Assembly: GCF_002803085.1 (NCBI RefSeq) | Contig: NZ_NNBJ01000011.1 | Span: forward strand, 213,161-277,160 | Source: Streptomyces sp. CB01201 | Lineage (GTDB): Bacteria > Actinomycetota > Actinomycetes > Streptomycetales > Streptomycetaceae | DNA: 64,000 nt | Direction: 5' to 3' | In this document: piece by piece, positions 1-9,162 of the stretch | Layout of the letters: every line of letters begins with the position of its first letter | Numbering within the stretch: position 1 is the stretch's first letter | Position numbers and translations under genes: made by a program | The notes under the pieces: model-generated | What the model saw: the letters and a program-made list of their open reading frames with translations, nothing else | Told to the model about the DNA's origin: nothing | Database searches by the model: none

Positions 1-701
1 GGAAGAGCTGGAAGAGCGGCAAGGACCTGGCCGGCTCCTACGACAAGGGCGGCGCGCCCCAGGTCATCCCGGCCGGCTCGCAGACCTACATCCCGGCGTT
101 CAGCGAGGCCGTGCTCGGCCAGAAGGTCGGCGCCCGGGTCCTGGTCGTCGCGCCGCCGGCCGCCGCGTTCGGCGCCGCGGGCAAGCAGGAGCTCGGGGTC
201 TCCGGCACCGACAACCTGGTCTTCGTCCTCGACGTCGACAGCGTGATGCCGAAGAAGGTCGACGGCACCCAGGCCTCCATCCCCTCCGACCTGCCGCAGA
301 TCAAGGCGGACAAGGAGGAGGCCGCCACGATCACGGTCCCGAAGAACGACCCGCCGAAGAAGCTCGTGGACCAGGTGCTCATCGAGGGCAAGGGCGACGA
401 GGTCAAGAGCGGCCAGACCGTCTACATGCAGTACAGCGGCGCCACCTGGAAGCCCAACGAGGGCCTTCCGCAGGCGAAGCTGTTCGACACCTCGTGGAAG
501 ACCGGCGCCCCGTTCTCGACGGTGATCGGCCAGGGCCAGGTCATCGAGGGCTGGGACAAGGGCCTCGTCGGCAAGAAGGTCGGCAGCCGTGTCCTGCTGG
601 TCATCCCGCCGGAGCAGGGCTACAAGGACAAGGCCCAGGGCGCGGACATCCCGGCCAATTCGACCCTGGTCTTCGTCGTGGACATCCTCGGAGCAGTGTA
701 A
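1..701 (+). CDS. FKBP-type peptidyl-prolyl cis-trans isomerase, two domains (5' end missing)
   Basis: The gene enters the window already open (reading frame begins at base 3) and ends with TAA at 701. Two FKBP domains are visible. The tail of the first covers roughly visible residues 1-80, and a complete second one starts after a PKNDPP linker and contains the motif GQVIEGWDKGL. FKBPs catalyse prolyl isomerisation during protein folding. Two-domain FKBPs of this kind in Streptomyces are usually secreted lipoproteins, but the signal region lies outside the window, so export is an inference. A second, single-domain FKBP gene follows 40 bp downstream on the same strand, so the two are probably co-transcribed paralogues. 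Confidence 0.85.
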   Translation, partial: KSWKSGKDLAGSYDKGGAPQVIPAGSQTYIPAFSEAVLGQKVGARVLVVAPPAAAFGAAGKQELGVSGTDNLVFVLDVDSVMPKKVDGTQASIPSDLPQIKADKEEAATITVPKNDPPKKLVDQVLIEGKGDEVKSGQTVYMQYSGATWKPNEGLPQAKLFDTSWKTGAPFSTVIGQGQVIEGWDKGLVGKKVGSRVLLVIPPEQGYKDKAQGADIPANSTLVFVVDILGAV

Positions 702-741
702 GACTGTCCCGGTTGCCCATAGCGATTAGTAGGAGCATTAC

Positions 742-1113
742 GTGAGCATCGACAAGCCCGAGATCGACTTCCCCGAGGGCGAGCCGCCGGCGGACCTGGA
801 GATCAAGGAGATCTGGGAGGGCGACGGCGCCGTCGCCAAGGCCGGGGACTTCGTCAAGGTCCACTACGTGGGCGTGGCCTTCTCCACCGGTGAGGAGTTC
901 GACGCCTCCTGGAACCGCGGCAACCCGCTGGAGTTCAAGCTCGGTGCCGGCCAGGTCATCTCCGGCTGGGACCAGGGCATCCAGGGCATGAAGGTCGGCG
1001 GCCGCCGTCGGCTGACCATCCCCGCCCACCTCGCCTACGGCGACCGCGGCGCCGGCAGCGCCATCGCCCCGGGCGAGACGCTGATCTTCGTCTGCGACCT
1101 GGTCGCCGTCTGA
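742..1113 (+). CDS. FKBP-type peptidyl-prolyl cis-trans isomerase, single domain
   Basis: This 123-residue protein is a single FKBP domain covering nearly the whole chain (about residues 17-123). It has the typical core motifs VHYVG, GQVISGWDQG and LAYGDRG. There is no signal peptide, so it is likely cytoplasmic and helps protein folding. The GTG start follows the ribosome site AGGAGC. It lies 40 bp after the two-domain FKBP gene. A strong terminator hairpin at 1155-1193 ends the unit before pafB. Tandem FKBP genes upstream of pafBC are, as I recall, the usual Streptomyces arrangement. Confidence 0.92.
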   Translation: MSIDKPEIDFPEGEPPADLEIKEIWEGDGAVAKAGDFVKVHYVGVAFSTGEEFDASWNRGNPLEFKLGAGQVISGWDQGIQGMKVGGRRRLTIPAHLAYGDRGAGSAIAPGETLIFVCDLVAV

Positions 1114-1154
1114 GACGCACCCGGATCGGTCCCGAGCGATCGGACCTGATCGGA

Positions 1155-1193
1155 CCGAGGGTCCATGCCTGCGGGCATGGGCCCTCGGCTTTT
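1155..1193 (+). terminator. Rho-independent terminator after the FKBP pair
   Basis: A 15-bp stem (1155-1169 with 1174-1188, one G-T pair) closes over the loop TGCG and is followed by CTTTTG. It lies between the FKBP stop and the pafB start and should separate the two transcription units. Confidence 0.8.
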
Positions 1194-1260
1194 GCCCCGG
1201 GAGCCCGGAGCGGTACGGTCAACGGTCGTAGCGCACAACGAGAGAGGGCGTAGGGCATCG

Positions 1261-2211
1261 ATGGCGATCGCCAAGGCAGAGCGGCTGATGAATCTGGCGC
1301 TGTGTCTGCTCGGGACACGACGCGCACTCAGCAAGCGAGAGCTGCGCGAGTCCATCGAGGCCTATCTTGAGGCCGGCTCCGACGACTCCTTCAACCGGAT
1401 GTTCGAGCGGGACAAGGACGACCTGCGGGAGCTGGGCCTGGTCATCGAGACCGTCGAGAACCTCGACGGCGAGACCGGCTACCTCGCCCGCCGCGACAGC
1501 AACCGGCTGCCGCCCGTCCAGCTCGACGCCGAGGAGGCCGCGGCCCTGGGGCTCGCCGCCCGCGTGTGGCAGCAGGCCCGGCTCGCCGGAGCGGCCAGCG
1601 GCGCACTCCAGAAGCTGCGCGCCGCCGGCATGCCGGAGGCCGACAATCCGTATGAGCACAGCGCGATCGAGCCGCGCATCCCGGTGCACGAGGCGGCCTT
1701 CGAGCCCCTGATGCTGGCCTGCCGCGACCGCCGCCCGGTCGTCTTCGACTACCGCAAGGTCACCGCCGTACGCCCGGAGGCCCGCCATGTCGAGCCCTGG
1801 GGCCTGGAGTGCTGGCGCGGCCACTGGTACCTGGCCGGATGGGATCGCGACCGGGGCGCCGAGCGCGTCTTCCGGCTCAGCCGCATCTCCGGCAAGGTCC
1901 GCTCGCGCGCGGGCGCGTTCACCGCGCCGGTGCCCGATGTCGTCACCGTGCGCGAGACCGTCGAGACGTGGGCGGGCGAGACCGCGACCCGCTCCGCCCG
2001 GATCCGGCTGCGCGCCGGCGCCGGCTACCCGCTGCGCTCGCGGGCCACCTCGACCCGGGAACTCGGCGACGGCTGGGACGAGTTGGAGATTCCGTACGGG
2101 CACGGGCTCGATGCCCACCTGGTGGAGTTCGGCCCCGATGTGGTCGTGCTGGAACCCGCCGATCTGCGGGCCGACGTGATGGACCGGCTGCGCGCCGTGG
2201 CCAAGGGCTGA
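1261..2211 (+). CDS. pafB: PafB, WYL-domain transcriptional activator subunit
   Basis: The protein has 316 residues. An N-terminal winged-helix region (about 8-80) is followed by a WYL domain with a literal W189-Y190-L191 motif, then a WCX-type C-terminal region. In mycobacteria PafB and PafC form a heterodimer that activates the RecA/LexA-independent DNA damage response, and the family also sits next to the Pup-proteasome ligase gene pafA. The chosen start is ATG 1261, behind a purine-rich GAGAGAGGGCGTAGGG stretch; the frame is open further upstream but runs into the terminator. pafC follows after 16 bp, so the two are very likely translated from one mRNA. Confidence 0.9.
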   Translation: MAIAKAERLMNLALCLLGTRRALSKRELRESIEAYLEAGSDDSFNRMFERDKDDLRELGLVIETVENLDGETGYLARRDSNRLPPVQLDAEEAAALGLAARVWQQARLAGAASGALQKLRAAGMPEADNPYEHSAIEPRIPVHEAAFEPLMLACRDRRPVVFDYRKVTAVRPEARHVEPWGLECWRGHWYLAGWDRDRGAERVFRLSRISGKVRSRAGAFTAPVPDVVTVRETVETWAGETATRSARIRLRAGAGYPLRSRATSTRELGDGWDELEIPYGHGLDAHLVEFGPDVVVLEPADLRADVMDRLRAVAKG

Positions 2212-2227
2212 GGGGGACGGTACGACC

Positions 2228-3202
2228 ATGGCTGCAAACGCCATCGACCAGACGCGGCGGATGCTGTCGCTGGTGACCTATCTGCGCGAGCGCCCCGGCG
2301 CCCATGTCGCGGACGTCGCCCGCGCCTTCGGCATCACCGAGGACGAACTGATCTCCGACCTCGATGTGCTGCCCATGTGCGGCACGAGCTTCCGCGGCGG
2401 CGACCTCCTGGACATCGACACCGACGGCGACCGCATCTGGTGGCACAACCCGGACGACGTCGCGGCCCCGCTCCGGCTCGCCGCCGACGAGGCGACCGCG
2501 CTCCTCGTGGCCGCCCGGGCCGTCTCGACGCTGCCCGGTCTGCGCGAGGGGGACCGGCAGGCGCTGCTGCGCGCCACCGCCAAACTGGAGGCCGCCGCCG
2601 GCGAGACCGCGGGGGCCAGCTCCCGGCTCTCGGTCACCTTCGAGTCCGAGGGCAGCGTCTTCGCCGAGGTCGACCGCGCGATCTCCGAGCGCCGCAGGCT
2701 GTGGGTGAAGTACTACTCGCCGGCCCGTGACGAGCTGACCGAGCGCGAGGTCGACCCGATCCGGCTGTTCGCCGTCGGCCACACGTACATGGAGGCGTGG
2801 TGCCGCCTCTCCGAGGCCCGGCGCACCTTCCGGCTCGACCGGGTCGCCGAGATCCGCCTGCTCGACGAGGCGTCCGCGCCGCCCGAGCTGGAACTGCGCG
2901 ACCTGTCCGAAGGGCTCGTCCAGCCCTCCGCCGAGGACCCCGAGGTCGTCGTCGAGGTGGGCCCCGGCGGCCGCTGGGTCGCCGAGTACTACCCGCACGA
3001 CAGCGCCGACGAGCTGCCCGACGGCGGCCTGCGGATCACCCTGCGCACGCCCGACCCGGCGTCCCTGCGCCGCCTGGCCCTGCGGCTCGGCCAGGACGGC
3101 CGGATCGTCACGCCGGACGATCTCGCCGAGAGCGCCCGGCGAGTGGCCCGCGAGGCACTGGCCGCATACGAGCAACCGCCGGTCCTGGACCACCGGGACT
3201 GA
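2228..3202 (+). CDS. pafC: PafC, WYL-domain transcriptional activator subunit
   Basis: This 324-residue paralogue of PafB has an N-terminal helix-turn-helix (about 8-75), a WYL-type domain around residues 160-215 and a C-terminal WCX-like part. The WYL tripeptide itself is replaced by YME in HTYMEAW. It should form the obligate partner of PafB in sensing single-stranded DNA and activating repair genes, by analogy with mycobacteria. The ATG start follows GAGGGGGACGG. The gene is 16 bp after pafB. The next genes run the same way after a 123-bp spacer with a direct repeat. Confidence 0.9.
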   Translation: MAANAIDQTRRMLSLVTYLRERPGAHVADVARAFGITEDELISDLDVLPMCGTSFRGGDLLDIDTDGDRIWWHNPDDVAAPLRLAADEATALLVAARAVSTLPGLREGDRQALLRATAKLEAAAGETAGASSRLSVTFESEGSVFAEVDRAISERRRLWVKYYSPARDELTEREVDPIRLFAVGHTYMEAWCRLSEARRTFRLDRVAEIRLLDEASAPPELELRDLSEGLVQPSAEDPEVVVEVGPGGRWVAEYYPHDSADELPDGGLRITLRTPDPASLRRLALRLGQDGRIVTPDDLAESARRVAREALAAYEQPPVLDHRD

Positions 3203-3240
3203 GCGGCGGCACGTACCGGCCCCCTCCGGGAGCCGCACCA

Positions 3241-3295
3241 CCCGCGCCGAACCCGCCGTACCGAACCAACCGCCCGCGCCGAACCCGCCGTACCG
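3241..3295. repeat. 23-bp direct repeat in the pafC downstream spacer
   Basis: The same 23 bp occurs at 3241-3263 and 3273-3295, separated by 9 bp. It lies between pafC and the zinc-ribbon gene. No function is evident. Confidence 0.7.
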
Positions 3296-3325
3296 GACCA
3301 CCACAGCTGAGGAGAACTGCGGATC

Positions 3326-3580
3326 ATGTCGGTATTGCCCGGTCTCGCTCGTCCTGTGATCCCGGTCCTCTTCAAGGCTGCCTGTCCGGAGTGCCGCGCC
3401 CGCTTCGAGCTGGGCGCGGCCGCGCTGCGGCTCGCTATCGGGGCCAGCCGGCGCACCACCTTCTACTCCTTCACCTGCCCCGAGTGCGGCTCGGCCGTCC
3501 GCAAGCCCGCCGGGGAGCGCATCATCGAACTCCTCACCGGGGGCGGCGTCCGCACCCTCCGCCTCCACTCCACCGTCTGA
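3326..3580 (+). CDS. Small zinc-ribbon protein
   Basis: The 84-residue protein has two CPEC motifs (around residues 19-22 and 51-54) that make one treble-clef or zinc-ribbon metal site. The rest is a short basic N-terminus and a C-terminal strand-rich tail. The ATG start is preceded by GAGGAGAACTG. Proteins like this between pafC and tatA are common in Streptomyces genomes but their job is unknown. A role in nucleic-acid binding or protein contacts is only inferred from the fold. It is followed after 10 bp by a small membrane protein gene. Confidence 0.75.
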   Translation: MSVLPGLARPVIPVLFKAACPECRARFELGAAALRLAIGASRRTTFYSFTCPECGSAVRKPAGERIIELLTGGGVRTLRLHSTV

Positions 3581-3590
3581 GGTCCGCATC

Positions 3591-3788
3591 ATGTTCTGGC
3601 CGATGACCGCCATCACCCTCGGATTCCTCGGGATCGCCGTGCTCGGCGTGCTCGCCATCAAGGTGTTCGTCGAGGCGCAGCGGCTCGGCCGCCAAGTGGC
3701 CGACACCACCAGCAAGATCAACCGTGCGGCGGAGGATCTGGAGCGCGCCGCCGTCGACCTCGCGGGGGCCGGCGAAACGCTGAGATGA
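3591..3788 (+). CDS. Small single-pass membrane protein with helical tail
   Basis: This 65-residue protein has one hydrophobic segment (about residues 5-27) followed by a charged amphipathic helix rich in Ala, Glu and Arg, which could form a coiled coil. It shares the overall layout of DUF948-type membrane-anchored proteins but is shorter. The ATG start follows TGAGGTCCGC. It sits 10 bp after the zinc-ribbon gene and 212 bp before tatA. The function is unknown. Confidence 0.65.
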   Translation: MFWPMTAITLGFLGIAVLGVLAIKVFVEAQRLGRQVADTTSKINRAAEDLERAAVDLAGAGETLR

Positions 3789-4000
3789 CAGGTGCGCTCT
3801 GATGCCGTCCGTTTCGGGACGGTACGCTGCACAACGCGGCCCAGGTAGCGAGGCCCGGTCCGCAAACGGGCGTACGCACGGGGATTGCCCAGCGTTCACC
3901 CCCGCGCGTTACGATCGCTGCACGTAAGAACGGTCGGACACCGGTCCGGCCGCCAACCGGCAGCCCCAACCCCGCAGCCTCGGTGAGAAGGTAAACGCTT

Positions 4001-4285
4001 ATGTTCGGAAGGCTCGGCGCCCCCGAGATCATTCTCATCCTCATCGTCGTCGTCCTGCTGTTCGGCGCGAAGAAGCTCCCGGACATGGCGCGGTCGCTCG
4101 GCAAGTCGGCCCGCATCCTCAAGAGCGAGGCCAAGGCCATGAAGTCCGAGGGCCAGCAGCCCGCCCCGGCCGACCCGCCGGTTCCGGGCGAGCAGCCGCC
4201 GGCCCAGCGCACGATCCAGTCCGCGCCCGGCGACGTGAGCAGCGCCCGTCCGGTGACCGAGCCGACGGACACCACCAAGCGCTGA
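4001..4285 (+). CDS. tatA: TatA, twin-arginine translocase pore subunit
   Basis: The 94-residue protein has the canonical TatA layout. There is a short N-terminal transmembrane helix (about 8-22), the FGAKKLPDMARSLGK hinge and amphipathic helix, then a charged, proline-rich cytoplasmic tail. TatA oligomers form the pore through which folded proteins are exported. The ATG start lies behind GAGAAGG. tatC starts 70 bp downstream, giving the usual actinobacterial tatA-tatC pair. A separate tatB is normal elsewhere in Streptomyces. Confidence 0.95.
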   Translation: MFGRLGAPEIILILIVVVLLFGAKKLPDMARSLGKSARILKSEAKAMKSEGQQPAPADPPVPGEQPPAQRTIQSAPGDVSSARPVTEPTDTTKR

Positions 4286-4355
4286 CACCGGGCCCCAGCA
4301 GGCGCTGTTCACCTTCGTGACCAGAGCGACCTGCCGCACGAGATGAGGACGTGGG

Positions 4356-5315
4356 TTGCTCAAGTCTGCCCGCAAACAACAGAGGGACCCCGAGGGCCGG
4401 ATGCCGCTCTCGGACCACCTTCGCGAGCTGCGCAACCGGCTCGCGAAGTCGGTGTTGGCGATCCTGGTCTGCGCCATCGTGGCGGCGTTCTACTACAAGG
4501 ACATCGCCGAGCTGATCACGCGGCCGATCAAGGAAGCCGTCAATTGCACCGTGCCGTTCACCGAGCTCACCAGGAAGAACGGTGGCGCTGAGGTCTGCGG
4601 CAACATCACGATGTCCGGTCTTATGGGGCCGTTCACGCTGATGATCAAGGTGTCGATGGTGGCGGGTGTCGTGGCAGCCAGCCCCGTCTGGCTCTACCAG
4701 CTGTGGGCGTTCGTCTCGCCGGGCCTGCACAAGCACGAGAAGCGGTACTCGCTCAGCTTCGTGGCGGCGGGTTTCCCGCTGTTCGTGGCAGGCGGCTGGT
4801 TCTCGTACAACGTGCTGCCCGCCGCGGCCAAGGTGCTCCTGGAGTTCACCCCTGAAGGGGTGGCCAACCTGTTGCCGCTGAACGAGCTCATCGACCTCGT
4901 CACCCGCATGATCATCGTCTTCGGCCTCTCCTTCGAGCTGCCGCTGTTCCTCGTCATGCTCAACTTCAGCGGCATCCTCACCGGCCGCCGGATGCTGGGC
5001 TGGTGGCGCGGAATGATCATGGGTGTGACGGTCTTCGCGGCCTTCGCGACCCCGACCGTCGACCCGGTCTCGATGCTCTCGCTCGCAACGCCGATCGTCG
5101 GGCTCTACTTCGTCGCCGTGATCATCTCGCTGATGAACGACAAGCGCCGCAAGCAGCGCGCCGAGGCGGGACCGGCCGACGACGAGGCCTCGGACCTGGA
5201 CCTCACCCCCGAGGACATCGGCACCGTCGAGGCCGTGACCTCGCCCCCGGCGCTGCCCGAGCAGTCGGACGGCGGGCGCTCCAGCAAGCTCAACGGGTAC
5301 GACGACATCACCTGA
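4356..5315 (+). CDS. tatC: TatC, twin-arginine translocase receptor subunit
   Basis: The 319-residue protein starts with a basic region and the signature MPLSDHLRELRNR, followed by six hydrophobic segments. It ends in a long acidic, proline-rich cytoplasmic tail (about residues 255-319). TatC binds the twin-arginine signal peptides of folded export substrates. The start is TTG at 4356, behind GATGAGGACG. It is preferred because the family usually begins with this KSARKQ sequence and no ATG or GTG fits. It is probably co-transcribed with tatA and with the kinase gene that follows. Confidence 0.94.
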   Translation: MLKSARKQQRDPEGRMPLSDHLRELRNRLAKSVLAILVCAIVAAFYYKDIAELITRPIKEAVNCTVPFTELTRKNGGAEVCGNITMSGLMGPFTLMIKVSMVAGVVAASPVWLYQLWAFVSPGLHKHEKRYSLSFVAAGFPLFVAGGWFSYNVLPAAAKVLLEFTPEGVANLLPLNELIDLVTRMIIVFGLSFELPLFLVMLNFSGILTGRRMLGWWRGMIMGVTVFAAFATPTVDPVSMLSLATPIVGLYFVAVIISLMNDKRRKQRAEAGPADDEASDLDLTPEDIGTVEAVTSPPALPEQSDGGRSSKLNGYDDIT

Positions 5316-5327
5316 CCTTGACGGGAA

Positions 5328-5351
5328 CGCCGGACCTTGTAGGGTCCGGCG
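5328..5351 (+). promoter_or_regulatory. Hairpin immediately upstream of the diacylglycerol kinase start
   Basis: A perfect 9-bp inverted repeat (5328-5336 with 5343-5351, 6-nt loop) ends one base before the GTG start at 5353. It covers the place where a ribosome site should be. It could be a weak terminator after tatC or could limit translation of the next gene. Confidence 0.5.
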
Positions 5352-5352
5352 G

Positions 5353-6285
5353 GTGACCAGCGAGATCACCCTCTTCGTCAATCCCACCGCGGGACGCGGC
5401 CGGGGCGCGCACGCCGCGCAGCCGGCCGCTTCGGCGTTGCGGGCCGCCGGATTCTCCGTACGCACCGTGCTCGGCGAGGACGCCGGTGACGCGCTGCGCC
5501 GGGCCCGCGAGGCCGTCGAGGGCGGCACCGGGGCCCTGATCACCGTGGGCGGCGACGGCATGGTCAACCTCGCTCTCCAGGCCGTGGCGGGCACCACCAC
5601 CCCGCTCGGCGTCATCGCCGCGGGCACCGGCAACGACTTCGCCCGCGCCCTGGGGCTTCCGATACGCGAGCCGGCCCGCGCCGGTGAATACGCGGCCCGG
5701 GCCCTCAAGGCCGGCCGGCTCACGGACATCGACCTCGGCCGGACCGGCGAGCGCTGGTTCGCCACCGTCCTCGCCTCCGGCTTCGACTCCAAGGTCAATG
5801 ACCGGGGCAACCGGATGCGATGGCCCTCCGGCCGGTTCAAGTACGACCTCGCGATGCTCGCCGAGCTGGCCGCCTTCCGGCCCATCCCGTACAAGATCAC
5901 CCTTGACGACGGCGAGACCCGGGAGATCGAGGCGACCCTGGTCGCCGTCGGAAACTCCTCCTCCTACGGAGGAGGCATGCGCATCTGCGCCGACGCCGAC
6001 CTCACCGACGGGCTCTTCGACGTCACCGTCGTCGGGGACTGCTCCCGGGCGACCCTCATCAAGGTCTTCCCGCGGGTCTACCAGGGCACCCATCTCGGCC
6101 ACCCCGTGGTCAGCACGTACCGCGTCGCCTCGATCACGCTGGCCGCGGACGGCATCACCGGGTACGCCGACGGGGAGCGGCTCGGCCCGCTGCCGCTCAC
6201 CGCGGAGTGTGTACGCGGCGCGGTACGGGTATTGGCACCCGTACCGGCGACCGGCCGGAAGGCCGCGGCACCTGGCCTCCAATAA
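5353..6285 (+). CDS. Diacylglycerol kinase-like lipid kinase
   Basis: The 310-residue protein has the DAGK catalytic domain. An N-terminal nucleotide-binding motif (FVNPTAGRG) is followed by the GGDGMVN loop around residue 75 and the GTGNDFAR motif around residue 95, and the C-terminal half is a beta-sandwich. This family phosphorylates diacylglycerol or related lipids with ATP at the inner membrane face, recycling lipid head-group turnover products. The GTG start sits in a hairpin without a clear Shine-Dalgarno sequence. It lies between tatC and helY on the same strand. Confidence 0.88.
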   Translation: MTSEITLFVNPTAGRGRGAHAAQPAASALRAAGFSVRTVLGEDAGDALRRAREAVEGGTGALITVGGDGMVNLALQAVAGTTTPLGVIAAGTGNDFARALGLPIREPARAGEYAARALKAGRLTDIDLGRTGERWFATVLASGFDSKVNDRGNRMRWPSGRFKYDLAMLAELAAFRPIPYKITLDDGETREIEATLVAVGNSSSYGGGMRICADADLTDGLFDVTVVGDCSRATLIKVFPRVYQGTHLGHPVVSTYRVASITLAADGITGYADGERLGPLPLTAECVRGAVRVLAPVPATGRKAAAPGLQ

Positions 6286-6330
6286 AGATCGCGACCTCTG
6301 TCAGAGGCGGCGGGTAGGCTCGAAGACAAG

Positions 6331-9162
6331 ATGACAGAGGACCTCTCACCAGCCGAAGCGTACGCAGCTGCCCGGCTCCGCGCCGTCGAGCAGGCCACCG
6401 CGCTCGCACCCTTCCGTGACCTGTACGACTTCGATCTGGACCCCTTCCAGATCGAAGCGTGCCAGGCCCTCGAAGCCGGGAAGGGCGTGCTCGTCGCGGC
6501 TCCGACCGGCTCCGGCAAGACGATCGTCGGCGAGTTCGCCGTGCACCTGGCCCTGGAGCAGGGCCGCAAATGCTTCTACACCACGCCCATCAAGGCACTG
6601 TCCAACCAGAAGTACGCCGACCTCGCGCGTCGCTACGGCGCCGACAAGGTGGGCCTGCTGACCGGCGACAACAGCGTGAACGCGGACGCGCCGGTGGTCG
6701 TCATGACCACCGAGGTGCTCCGCAACATGCTGTACGCGGGCTCCCAGGCGCTCCTCGGGCTCGGATACGTGGTGATGGACGAGGTGCACTACCTCTCCGA
6801 CCGCTTCCGCGGCGCCGTCTGGGAAGAGGTGATCATCCACCTCCCGGAGTCCGTCACCCTGGTCTCGCTGTCGGCGACCGTCTCCAACGCCGAGGAGTTC
6901 GGCGACTGGCTGGACACCGTCCGAGGCGACACCGAGGTGATCGTCTCCGAGCACCGGCCCGTGCCGCTGTGGCAGCACGTCATGGCCGGGCGCCGGATGT
7001 ACGACCTCTTCGAGGAGGAGACCGACCACGGCGGCCGCGGCGTCTCCCGGCGCGAGGTCAACCCGGACCTGCTGCGCATGGCGCGCATGGAGAACCAGAA
7101 GACGTACAACCCGCGCGATCGGCGCCGCGGCAAGATGGTGCGCGAGGCCGACCGCGAGCGGGAGCGCCGCCAGCGCTCCCGGATCTGGACACCGGGCCGC
7201 CCCGAGGTCATCGAACGGCTCGACGCCGACGGCCTGTTGCCGGCCATCACCTTCATCTTCAGCCGCGCCGCCTGTGAAGCAGCCGTCCAGCAGTGCATGT
7301 ACGCGGGGCTGCGGCTCAACGACGAGGAGGCGCGCCAGAAGGTCCGCGAGATCGTCGAGGAGCGGACCGCCTCCATCCCCGGCGAGGACCTGCACGTCCT
7401 CGGCTACTACGAGTGGCTCGAAGGCCTGGAGCGCGGCATCGCCGCCCACCACGCGGGCATGCTGCCCACCTTCAAGGAGGTCGTGGAGGAACTGTTCGTC
7501 CGCGGCCTGGTGAAGGCCGTGTTCGCCACCGAGACGCTGGCGCTCGGCATCAACATGCCCGCACGTTCGGTGGTGTTGGAGAAGCTCGTCAAGTGGAACG
7601 GCGAGCAGCACGCCGACATCACCCCCGGCGAGTACACCCAGCTCACCGGGCGGGCCGGTCGGCGCGGCATCGACGTCGAGGGCCACGCGGTGGTCCTGTG
7701 GCAGCGCGGCATGGACCCGGGCGCGCTCGCGGGCCTGGCCGGCACGCGCACCTATCCGCTGCGCTCCAGCTTCAAGCCGTCGTACAACATGGCGGTCAAC
7801 CTGGTGCAGCAGTTCGGCCGGCACCGCTCGCGCGAGCTGCTCGAAACCTCCTTCGCGCAGTTCCAGGCCGACAAGTCGGTGGTCGGCATCTCGCGGCAGG
7901 TCCAGCGCAACGAGGAGGGCCTGGAGGGCTACCGGGAGGGCATGCACTGCCACCTGGGGGACTTCGAGGAGTACGCGCGGATGCGGCGCGACCTCAAGGA
8001 CCGTGAGACCGAGCTGGCCAAGCACGGCGCGGCCCAGCGCCGGGCGGCCGCCGCGGCCTCCCTGGAGAAGCTCAAGCCGGGCGACATCATCCATGTGCCG
8101 ACCGGCAAGTTCGCCGGCCTCGCCCTGGTCCTCGACCCCGGGATCCCCGCAGGCCGTACCAACGGCCACCGCGGCGGCTTCGAGCAGCACGACGGGCCGC
8201 GCCCGCTGGTGCTGACCGCCGAGCGTCAGGTCAAGCGGCTCGCCTCGATGGACTTCCCGGTGCCGGTGGAGGCCCTGGAGCGGATGCGCGTGCCGAAGTC
8301 CTTCAACGCGCGCTCGCCGCAGTCCCGCCGGGACCTGGCGTCCGCGCTGCGCACCAAGGCCGGGCACATCGTTCCCGAGCGGCACCGCAAGGCCCGCTCC
8401 GAGGCGGCGGACGACCGCGAGATCACCCGGCTGCGCACGGCCCTGCGCGCCCACCCCTGCCACGGCTGCGACGAGCGCGAGGACCACGCCCGCTGGGCCG
8501 AGCGCTACTACCGCCTCCAGCGCGACACCCAGCAGCTGGAGCGGCGCATCGAGGGGCGCACCAACACGATCGCCCGCACCTTCGACCGCATCGTCTCGCT
8601 GCTCACCGAGCTGGACTACCTGCGCGACGACGAGGTCACCGAGCACGGCAAGCGCCTGGCCCGCCTGTACGGCGAGCTCGACCTGCTGGCCAGCGAATGT
8701 CTGCGCGCGGGCATCTGGGAGGGCCTGAACCCGGCCGAACTCGCCGCCTGCGCCTCGGCGTTGGTGTACGAGGCGCGCCAGTCCGACGATGCCGTCGCGC
8801 CCAAGACGCCCGCCGGCAAGGCCAAGGCGTCGCTCGGCGAGATGGTACGGATCTGGGGCCGGCTCGATGCCCTCGAAGAGGACCACAAGATCAATCAGGC
8901 CGAGGGCGTGGGCCAGCGCGAGCCCGACCTGGGCTTCGCCTGGGCCGCCTACCAGTGGGCCTCCGACAAGGGCCTGGACGAGGTGCTCCGCGAGGCGGAC
9001 ATGCCGGCGGGCGATTTCGTCCGCTGGTGCAAGCAGGTCATCGACGTCCTCGGCCAGATCGCGGCGGCGGCGCCACGAGAGAACAGCACCGTGGCGAAGA
9101 ACGCCCGCAAGGCGGTCGACGCGCTGCTGAGGGGAGTCGTGGCCTACAGCTCGGTCGGCTGA
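6331..9162 (+). CDS. helY: HelY-type DExH-box RNA helicase (Ski2/Mtr4-like)
   Basis: The 943-residue protein has a Walker A motif APTGSGKT near residue 60, the DEVH box near residue 150, a SAT motif near 180, and the helicase C-terminal motif TGRAGRRG near residue 440. A long C-terminal region with a CxxC pair (CHGCDE) follows. The family unwinds RNA with ATP. The Mycobacterium homologue HelY sits in the same pafBC-tatAC-helY order. The ATG start follows within 45 bp of the kinase gene. The precise RNA substrate in Streptomyces is not established to my knowledge. Confidence 0.9.
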   Translation: MTEDLSPAEAYAAARLRAVEQATALAPFRDLYDFDLDPFQIEACQALEAGKGVLVAAPTGSGKTIVGEFAVHLALEQGRKCFYTTPIKALSNQKYADLARRYGADKVGLLTGDNSVNADAPVVVMTTEVLRNMLYAGSQALLGLGYVVMDEVHYLSDRFRGAVWEEVIIHLPESVTLVSLSATVSNAEEFGDWLDTVRGDTEVIVSEHRPVPLWQHVMAGRRMYDLFEEETDHGGRGVSRREVNPDLLRMARMENQKTYNPRDRRRGKMVREADRERERRQRSRIWTPGRPEVIERLDADGLLPAITFIFSRAACEAAVQQCMYAGLRLNDEEARQKVREIVEERTASIPGEDLHVLGYYEWLEGLERGIAAHHAGMLPTFKEVVEELFVRGLVKAVFATETLALGINMPARSVVLEKLVKWNGEQHADITPGEYTQLTGRAGRRGIDVEGHAVVLWQRGMDPGALAGLAGTRTYPLRSSFKPSYNMAVNLVQQFGRHRSRELLETSFAQFQADKSVVGISRQVQRNEEGLEGYREGMHCHLGDFEEYARMRRDLKDRETELAKHGAAQRRAAAAASLEKLKPGDIIHVPTGKFAGLALVLDPGIPAGRTNGHRGGFEQHDGPRPLVLTAERQVKRLASMDFPVPVEALERMRVPKSFNARSPQSRRDLASALRTKAGHIVPERHRKARSEAADDREITRLRTALRAHPCHGCDEREDHARWAERYYRLQRDTQQLERRIEGRTNTIARTFDRIVSLLTELDYLRDDEVTEHGKRLARLYGELDLLASECLRAGIWEGLNPAELAACASALVYEARQSDDAVAPKTPAGKAKASLGEMVRIWGRLDALEEDHKINQAEGVGQREPDLGFAWAAYQWASDKGLDEVLREADMPAGDFVRWCKQVIDVLGQIAAAAPRENSTVAKNARKAVDALLRGVVAYSSVG

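Noticed and set aside
1943..3865. A 640-codon minus-strand frame over pafB and pafC
   Set aside because: The plus-strand genes are conserved and end and start at sensible ribosome sites; the minus frame has none.
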